From Alviniconcha marisindica (taxonomy: Eukaryota; Mollusca; Gastropoda; Provannidae): a stretch of DNA of 64,000 bases. The stretch covers positions 17,501 to 81,500 of the forward strand of contig JABMCL010003304.1 of NCBI GenBank assembly GCA_018857735.1, read 5' to 3'. The notes under the pieces are model-generated. The model did not search any database, had not been told where the DNA came from, and saw only the letters and a list, made by a program, of their open reading frames with translations. Shown here piece after piece: positions 57,188-64,000 of this stretch (position 1 is its first letter; each line of letters begins with the position of its first letter). A program made the position numbers and the translations under genes.

Positions 57188-57578
57188 TCACTCCCTGTCC
57201 CTAAGGACTTCGTTATCCTTTCCATTTTTACTTTCAAGACCTGTCATCGTTCCAGACGCTTTGCGAACACACACTCATGGTGTCCTCGTAAAGCAATTAA
57301 TACACAACAAACCCCCTCTTCAGCTTCCTCTCTCCATGCTGATCCCACCCAACATCTCGAGTGTTAGCGTTTCGCCAGCGCTTCAAACTCCACCATGAAC
57401 GCGGCACAAAAAGTGTCTTAATGTTTTCCCCTACACTTCAAAACACCTTGAGGCCGCTTTGCTTCAAGCAAAAGTGTCGTAAGAAAAACGCGTATGGCTG
57501 TACACTGGTTGAAGCAACTATACATACGTTTAGAACAAGAAAAGCGTACTCGCCAAACGAAAAGAAAAAGAAGCCAGG

Positions 57579-57579
<1 letters not shown>

Positions 57580-57651
<72 letters not shown>
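57580..57651 (+). repeat. (AC)n microsatellite, 36 units
   Basis: Perfect AC run. Confidence 0.97.
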
Positions 57652-57652
<1 letters not shown>

Positions 57653-58010
57653 CGTTTCATTTTCTGATGAAAACATATCTGTTGAAAAAGTCTCAATGTT
57701 TTTTTTTTTTGCTTTAATTTTAGTTTATATACTTTTCTGTACCCGTGATCTGTTTTCTGTTGGCGGGTACGTTTTCCTTGTTCTTTACCGACTGTTCTTC
57801 TCACCAGCAGTGATTCGATTTTTCGCTAAACACAGGTCTGTTCTACACATTTTCACCAAGTTGTTGTTGTTGCTGCTGCTTTTAGAACTGAAGCGGAGAA
57901 GGCGAAAGACTTTACTAAAGCATAATATTCACGGTATGATCAGTGGGGAGATCATTGCCCAACGACGCAGAGAGAATGAAGAAATCAAAATAGGAGAGAG
58001 AGAGAGTTTG

Positions 58011-58038
58011 TGCGTGCGTGCGTGCGTGCGTGCGTGCG
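58011..58038 (+). repeat. (GTGC)n microsatellite
   Basis: TTGTGCGTGCGTGCGTGCG run. Confidence 0.92.
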
Positions 58039-58649
58039 TTTCATTTTCGAAGCAAAATACTGACAGAAATACCACCATGTAATAGCAAAAACAATAACAA
58101 TACCAGCCAGCCAAACAAACGCCATTATTTTCCTCGCAGAGTTATCATTTTTAGTAGTAGTAGTAAAATAGTAGTAGTAGCAGTAGTGGAATTCTACTTC
58201 GAGTATTTATTATTATCGTCCTTTAAAATCAGTTCCTTAAGCCACCGCAGTCAGCGGCGGAGATGATTTTAAAATAACATACACACATAATTAAATAATG
58301 TACAAGTATGCAAAGTATGCAAACGTTCAAATGGTTTGTTCATCCAGACCAGTACAAACCAGTCTGCTGGAACACACAAGCACGTTTCTAAATGCCAATA
58401 GTGATGCCAACAACAAAAATCCGAACTCCGCTTGATCTCAAGCCAGAGTGACAATCTTTCTGTCCCCGGACAATCGGACCTGGAAATGACCCCCAGTTTA
58501 ATGGACTTTATAGGTGTTACTTTTAGAAGCTTGGCCGTGTTTAAACTGGCGGCCAGTAAACCAGAGCAGTCCGATTTAAAGGGTGAATTTACAGCTCTGG
58601 GCTTGCTGCTCTCGGCGATTGAAAGCGGCTGGAGTTCCGAGACCTGTTG

Positions 58650-59000
58650 CACAACACCACCTCCACCTTCACGAGTCACCAGTAAGCCACAAACCGAGTC
58701 CCCAACACCTCCACCTTCACGCGTCGCCAGCAAGCCACAACTTGTCTCAACACCTCCACCTTCACGCGTCGCCAGCGAGTCCAAACTGAGTCCTCAACAC
58801 CTCCACCTTCACGCGTCGCCAGTAAACCCCACACCGAGTCCTCAACACCTCCACCATCACGCGTCACCAGCGAGTCACAAACCGAGTCCTCAACACCTCC
58901 ACCTTCACGCGTAAAGCAAAACACTGAGTCCTCAACATCTCCAGAGTCCACCTTCACCAACAAGCGACAAACTGAGTCCTCAACACCTCCACCTTCACAA
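58650..59000 (+). repeat. 48-bp minisatellite, about 7 copies
   Basis: Unit TCCTCAACACCTCCACCTTC ACGCGTCGCCAGTAAACCCC ACACCGAG. Open in one frame (PQHLHLHASP) but there is no coding context. Confidence 0.85.
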
Positions 59001-59013
59001 GCAAGCAATACTT

Positions 59014-59090
59014 GTCCTACGCTGTCACCATCAAAATGACTCCTGCATTAAGATGGGCAGCGACGAGAGCCATTTTAATGTTTAAATAAA
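59014..59090 (-). repeat. SINE family A body fragment
   Basis: TACGCTGTCACCATCAAAAT GACTCCTGCATTAAGATGGG and GAGCCATTTTAATGTTT. Both ends are missing. Confidence 0.7.
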
Positions 59091-59304
59091 GTCTCAAGTC
59101 CGTGCCTTACGTAGGGAGTCGCCTAACGTTGTGGTTCATTCCACAACAAAACGCGGTGCCCATACAGTTACGTGAGGTTCTGGTTATTTCACCATCGCAA
59201 TTCCAGAACAGGCTGGCACCTACACCTTCCTTTGGAAGAAGACATGATAAGCAGCGTCCGACAAGAACAGCAATGTCACAGTGCCATTTCCTGATCTCTG
59301 TGTT

Positions 59305-59627
59305 TAAGTAAACATGGTGCTTAACGTCCACAGAAACCGTAAGGCTTATTAGGGATGGGGAGAAGGTGGGGGAAGGGGGTATGGAGGTGGGGGGAAGAGG
59401 GAGATTATATACCTATCGCTACACTGTCACCACCAGAATGACTTCTGCATTAAGATGGGCAGCGATGAGAGCCATTTTAATATTTCATTAGGAAGTGATG
59501 GACAAAGTCACAGGACAGTGTCCACAAACCACAACCTTTCTGAAGAGAAAGGAGAGCCGAAGCGGTATCAAACCGAGGTCCTTCCGCTTACCAGCCTAAC
59601 GCCTTACCACTAGTCCAAACCGGCTCA
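59305..59627 (-). repeat. SINE family A copy, full length
   Basis: TAAGTAAACATGGTGCTTAA to TAGTCCAAACCGGCTCA. CTCTGTGTTTA lies before (59296-59306) and after (59641-59651), an 11-base target-site duplication; ACACAAAAAAAA sits between the head and the right duplicate. Confidence 0.88.
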
Positions 59628-59653
59628 CACACAAAAAAAACTCTGTGTTTACT

Positions 59654-59679
59654 CCATGGACCTATATATAGGTCCATGG
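59654..59679. mobile_element. Micro-palindrome type 2, perfect 26 bp
   Basis: CCATGGACCTATA and its exact complement meet without a loop. GTTTACT before and GTTTACC after resemble a short duplication. Confidence 0.55.
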
Positions 59680-60039
59680 TTTACCCCACCATTCCATCAG
59701 TTCCTACTTGAGATACTGACTTCAGACAGCTGTTTCCTGGAGAAGGTCTTGTTGCCAACTGTCTCAGCCCTAGAAATTAAGGTCAAATTCCGGCTGTCTA
59801 CGTAGAAATTAGGGTGGGCATGGTGACACTCTTCTACCCGGGGTGCTGAAGGGGTTTACAGCTCCTTCTCAAGTGGTAGAGGGGTCGGACCCCAAACACT
59901 TCAGCCTGTCTGCCACGTGCAAGCAAACTGCGTCACTTGAGAACGTCCACCAAACTGTCAGTTACCCGGCGTAAAATCAACAAAAATATCACCTGTCAGG
60001 TAAAACATAATTCATCTGACTCACTGTTCATGACACGTA

Positions 60040-60270
60040 CATCTTTTATGGTGGAAGAGGATTGGAGACCAAAAAAAAATGAAGTAGAAAGAAGCCGGAC
60101 GAAAGGCAGATTTCGAAACGTAGACGAAAAAAAGATTATAAATACATGTATTTATAATCTTTGGTCGAAACTACGCGTAAAGCTGTTATTCTGACATACA
60201 CCATGCCAAAGGCAAAGCGGGAACTTTTGATAGCTCTGGGTTCTCTGACGAGGTGATCTGCATTTCTAGC
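60040..60270 (-). repeat. Dispersed element, family D, with micro-palindrome inserted
   Basis: GATTGGAGACC and AATGAAGTAGAAAGAAGC before the palindrome; GGCAAAGCGGGAACTTTTGA TAGCTCTGGGTTCTCTG after it. Strand uncertain. Confidence 0.4.
60131..60162. mobile_element. Micro-palindrome type 1, perfect 32 bp
   Basis: AAAGATTATAAATACA and its exact complement meet at ACA|TGT. Same outer sequence as 16678-16705. CGAAA lies close on both sides. Confidence 0.6.
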
Positions 60271-60530
60271 TACCCCACTGGGAGAGAGGGAGGGAGAGAC
60301 AGAGAGAGACAGACAGAGAGACAGACAGGCAGACAGACAGCTAAGGGTCATCTCAGTACCGGAAAGGAGAAGAAGATAGAGAGACAGACAGAGTTAGAGA
60401 CAGAGATTACAGCAATCTTCCCCAGTGGAACTGCCACGGAAGCTGTTGCGGGCGGCTAACTCGCCTCGTCTTTCGCACAGCTCCCGAGCTCTGGGTGGTT
60501 AACTCTGGTTGAGTATTGCTTTACGTCCAC

Positions 60531-60693
60531 ATAGTTCAGGAGCTGTGTGAGAGTCGAGGTGGCCGTCCAGGGCTGTCCGTCATAACGAGCCTTCTGGTTT
60601 CCGTGGACGTAAAGCTATATCGAACAATGCTTCGGCATTGGTCTCAGCTTGTCCCTAGTATGTCAACTGACATCTGAGGACATTAAGCAACAC
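60531..60693 (-). repeat. SINE-like family B copy
   Basis: Full block order of family B from ATAGTTCAGGAGCTGTGTGA to GACATTAAGCAACAC. Confidence 0.82.
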
Positions 60694-60703
60694 TACCTAC
60701 CTA

Positions 60704-60788
60704 CCTTTACGTCCACAGAAACCGTAGGCTTATTAGGGACGGGAGCCCAGGACGGCCACCTCGACTTTCACACAGCTCCTGAGCTCTG
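60704..60788 (+). repeat. SINE-like family C copy
   Basis: TTTACGTCCACAGAAACCGT, TTATTAGGGACGGGAGCCCA, GGACGGCCACCTCGACTTTC, CACAGCTCCTGAGCTCTG. Confidence 0.82.
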
Positions 60789-60820
60789 GTTAACTCCTTC
60801 CTTCCTTCCTTCCTTCCAGT

Positions 60821-60981
60821 GTAGCTTAATGTCCTCGGATGTCGGCTGACATATTAGGGACATGCTGAGACCAATGCGTGAGCATGGTTCTATAGTGCTT
60901 TACGTCCACGGAAACCATAAAGCTCGTTAGGACGGACAGCCCAGGACGGCCACCTCGACTCTCACACAGCTCCTGAACTAT
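60821..60981 (+). repeat. SINE-like family B copy
   Basis: GTAGCTTAATGTCCTCGGAT, GTCGGCTGACATATTAGGGA, TTTACGTCCACGGAAACC, CACAGCTCCTGAACTATG. Inverted relative to the copy at 60531, 128 bases apart. Confidence 0.82.
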
Positions 60982-61339
60982 GACTGAAGTTGGTTGAAGT
61001 ATTGCTTTACGTCCACAGAAACATTAGGGTTCCAGGCGAGATCAAGAGGAGGGAGGTGGAGCTGGACCCTCAAGTTAGCCCAGAAGAGATCATGAGCAGG
61101 GAGGTAGAGCTGGGCTGCGAAAGTTGGATTCTTTCGCTTCAGGTTGTTCCTCAACAGCAGTGCAACGGACATTGTCCTTGTGACTCTGCCCAAGCACGGC
61201 AGTTGAAACAGCAATTGCGGCGAGGGGACACCGCCTTAACACTTTCATTGTTCTGGCGGCGGTCCACGGTCTCTCCGGTCTTTTTCGGGCGGTATCCGCG
61301 GTCGAGCCTTCACTCTTTCGTCCTCTTTCCCCCTGTCCC

Positions 61340-61473
61340 CTGTCCCCGTCCCTAATAAGCAACCTCGCGTCTGTGGACGTAAAGCAACATAGTCACGGTC
61401 AAAGAAACCGTAGGTTTATTAGGGACAAGAGCCCAGGACGTCCACCTCGACTTTCACACAACTTCTGAGATCG
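61340..61473. repeat. Two facing family C fragments
   Basis: Minus-strand fragment at 61340-61391 (CCCCGTCCCTAATAAGC, GTCTGTGGACGTAAAGCAAC) and a plus-strand degenerate copy at 61395-61473 (AGAAACCGTAGGTTTATTAG to ACAACTTCTGAGATC). Confidence 0.65.
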
Positions 61474-61496
61474 GTAACTCTGGTGGTGGAAGTGAT

Positions 61497-61660
61497 GTGT
61501 TGCTTAATGTCCTCAGATGTCAGCTGACATATTAGGGACAAGTTGTGACCAATGCCGAAGCACGATTCAGTAATTCTTTACGTCCACGGAAACCAGAAGG
61601 CTCGTTAGGACGGACAGCCCAGGACGTCCACCTCGACTATCACACAGCTCCTGAACTGTG
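61497..61660 (+). repeat. SINE-like family B copy
   Basis: TTGCTTAATGTCCTCAGATG, GACCAATGCCGAAGCACG, TTTACGTCCACGGAAACCAG, CACAGCTCCTGAACTGTG. Confidence 0.82.
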
Positions 61661-62182
61661 GTAATTCTGGTCTTCCTCACTGAACTTATCCATGCCTGTT
61701 AGACATCGATCTTCCACCCCTCACTGGGTAAGGCCACTTGATTGGCTGTAATTTCGCACTCTGTCCCAGTTCTCTTCCCCACCCGTGATGGATAGCCCAG
61801 CCATAAAACCGTCACGCTGGCCATAAAACACCCGAACACCGACGGTAATGGCAGTGGCGGCGACGGGTGTCATTAACTCGCGAAGTCGCCAGCAAATATC
61901 GTCAATGCACACGGGTATTCTATAAGGTTAACGTGTAAGGCGCCGGAACATTGCTGAGAATCACGCGAGCTTTCAGATAAATATATCCATATACACACAC
62001 GACAGCTCCGCACTCAAACGGCATGTCTAGGTCGGGAGCGGACGGCCAGTATGTCTAAGGAGGTTAAAGCATTGAAAAGCAGCTTAAACTATTTTCTCTG
62101 TCATGACCTTTTTTTTAAATCAATGAACTCCAAGTCTGTCCATCTTATTTCCGCACCTGCATAAACGTGCATGCGCGCGCCT

Positions 62183-62186
<4 letters not shown>

Positions 62187-62239
<53 letters not shown>
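62187..62239 (+). repeat. (GT)n microsatellite
   Basis: Perfect GT run flanked by CGCGCG motifs (62172 and 62249). Confidence 0.96.
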
Positions 62240-62240
<1 letters not shown>

Positions 62241-62440
62241 AGTGAGTGCGCGCGCGTGCGTGTGTAAAATAATGTGAAAGAATATTCATAAAGCGCTGAC
62301 ACCTAACATGAACCCAAGACGCACAATACAAAAACGGTCGATACAAATATATACAGAACCAAGATCAACTACTAATAATATAAACAAATACACTAAAACG
62401 CTTCATTCAACGTCTTTTTCATCACTTCCAACACACAATC

Positions 62441-62445
<5 letters not shown>

Positions 62446-62511
<66 letters not shown>

Positions 62512-62564
62512 ATGCGTTCATGTATGGTGTATAATACAGATCAGTGTCATACACATTTGAATTC

Positions 62565-62652
<88 letters not shown>

Positions 62653-62655
62653 GTG
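62446..62655 (+). repeat. Two (GT)n microsatellites
   Basis: GT runs at 62446-62510 and 62568-62655 separated by a unique 57-base spacer. Confidence 0.96.
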
Positions 62656-63019
62656 TAAGTTTGTTATTCCAAAACACTGCAGCGCATGCACTGCAAGCAA
62701 ACTTACCTCTCTGAATGTGTGCGGACAATTAACATCTCAAAGCTTGCTAATCCCATCCTTTGCAGCCCAAGCGTTGGCGAGCAACAAGTGCTGATCGTTA
62801 ATGGGGTGTAAACGCCGCTTTCTGCTGCGTGTAATTATTCATGGCAACGCCCCGCCTGCCCTTGTCCTCACACGTACCGCCACCACCGCAGCGACGCTGT
62901 TCCGGTTCATCCCCTTCTGCACACGTCTACCCAGTTCACACGGCTAATGGTCCTTTGATGCACCGACACGATCGGTGCTCTTTCACTGACACACAATCCC
63001 GTGATCGCAGAGCGTCGAG

Positions 63020-63064
63020 TGTAAGTAAGTAAATAAACACGGTGCTTAACGTCCACAGAAATCG
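63020..63064 (-). repeat. SINE family A tail fragment
   Basis: GTAAGTAAGTAAATAAACAC GGTGCTTAACGTCCACAGAA; truncated at once after the tail. Confidence 0.7.
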
Positions 63065-63332
63065 TCGAGTGAAAGCTAGATCATGCACCTGAAGTAGTTA
63101 GCACCTGGTTGTTGGAGCTGATAAATCTCACATGACCCCCCCCCCCCCCACTCCCCTCCACCCCTCCAGCTGCTTTAGGAGAGAAAGTGAGAGTGAATTT
63201 AGTTTATTATGCTTGTGAGCGTTTGCTAAAAGTTTACTTTGCTTAATGCTCATGCAATGGTTTTGTTTTTCCATATTTTCATGAACGATGAAAGTAAATA
63301 AACTTTGCTTAAACCAAGAGAGAGAGAGAGAG

Positions 63333-63361
63333 AGAGGATGGGGGGGGGGGGGGGGGGGGGA
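63333..63361 (+). repeat. (GA)n and poly-G tract
   Basis: GA run, GGATG, then about 22 G bases. Confidence 0.9.
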
Positions 63362-63699
63362 GAGACAGACCAACAGAGAGAGGTAGGCAGGCAGACATTG
63401 TAAGATATATAGACAGATAGATAAATAGATATCCACGTTGTAATTCGCCATCTTAACAGTTATTATCATTATTATATTCAGTGCAATGGTTGTCATTCGC
63501 CTTTTGAACGACACTCGCTAACAATGGTATGACGTATTAGTTCAAAACAAGATCAACATCTTTTTGTCTTAAAACCCCCACCTTTGAACATGGGCAGTGC
63601 TTGTAATACCGTGCATTCAACAACCAACCATGAACAACACAGAACCACACATGTAACTTGCTAGTATTTATTTAGGCCACCATCCAATCAATCTACCTC

Positions 63700-63887
63700 A
63701 CATTTTTTTCACTACGATTTATTTTGACTGTTTCCGTTCATATTTTTGCACTTTGTTGCTGTTGTTTTTTTTCTTTGTTTTTTCTTGTTTTAGTTTAGTT
63801 TTGTTTTGTTGTTTTTTGTTTTGTTTTGTTTTTTGTGTCATTTATTGTTAGCTTGGTAAACTGTTCGTCCGCCATACATTTTTTGTC
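63700..63887 (+). other. T-rich low-complexity stretch
   Basis: TTTTG and TTTTC repeats leading into the LINE-like tail at 63888. Nothing else seen. Confidence 0.6.
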
Positions 63888-63990
63888 CAACTGTATGAGC
63901 TCATCGCCTATAAGCTGAAAGCTTGCTGATGAGCACGTAACGATTCATTGTATCTTTATTTTGTTTTGAATAAATTCTTGTTTAAACCAA
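63888..63990 (+). mobile_element. LINE-like 3' end, copy 2
   Basis: Same 100-base module as 31221-31330, here CAACTGTATGAGCTCATCGC ... GTTTTGAATAAATTC ... TGTTTAAACC. Same orientation. Confidence 0.5.
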
Positions 63991-64000
63991 ACGGAACTTC

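Noticed and set aside
58432..58914. 160-codon frame with PQHLHLHASP repeats
   Set aside because: Period-48 minisatellite keeps the frame open; no transcript signals.

Overview
The window is animal nuclear DNA, most likely from a lophotrochozoan and probably a marine gastropod mollusc; this is inferred from the mix of tRNA-derived SINEs, abundant GT/AC and GA arrays, long minisatellites and a mollusc-like intron layout, and no sequence search was possible. Only about 2.5 kb of the 64 kb is convincingly protein coding. The rest is introns, flanks and a dense, nested load of small repeats.

Layout. (1) 1-6465, plus strand: the 3' part of a multi-exon gene. Five exons (1-551, 1587-1857, 2973-3214, 5204-5318, 5678-6465) join in frame with GT-AG borders and matching phases. 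They encode the last ~654 residues of an acidic, largely disordered protein with one short coiled coil and a basic block; the family was not recognised. (2) 6466-14390: T-rich sequence without genes, possibly a long 3' UTR or 3' flank. (3) 33140-20418, minus strand: a complete four-exon gene for a secreted Ly6/uPAR (three-finger fold) protein of the LYPD6/LYPD6B type, 185 residues, all 12 family cysteines present. Its last intron is about 10.8 kb. (4) 33141-64000: no supported gene; SINE copies, minisatellites and microsatellites upstream of the LYPD6-like gene.

The two genes are convergent: gene A runs rightward and the LYPD6-like gene runs leftward, with their 3' ends facing each other over 6.5-20.4 kb. 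No functional link between them is visible.

The repeat landscape is the most informative part. I define three SINE-like families here (A, B and C). Family A has a complete tRNA-like head (acceptor-stem pairing, A box, B box) and several copies with target-site duplications. All three share a tail module. There is also a TIR element nested in a family A copy, tiny near-perfect palindromes flanked by short direct repeats, a 40-bp perfect palindrome inside a 113-bp insertion with a 16-bp duplication, and an intron array made of decayed copies of the next exon's start.
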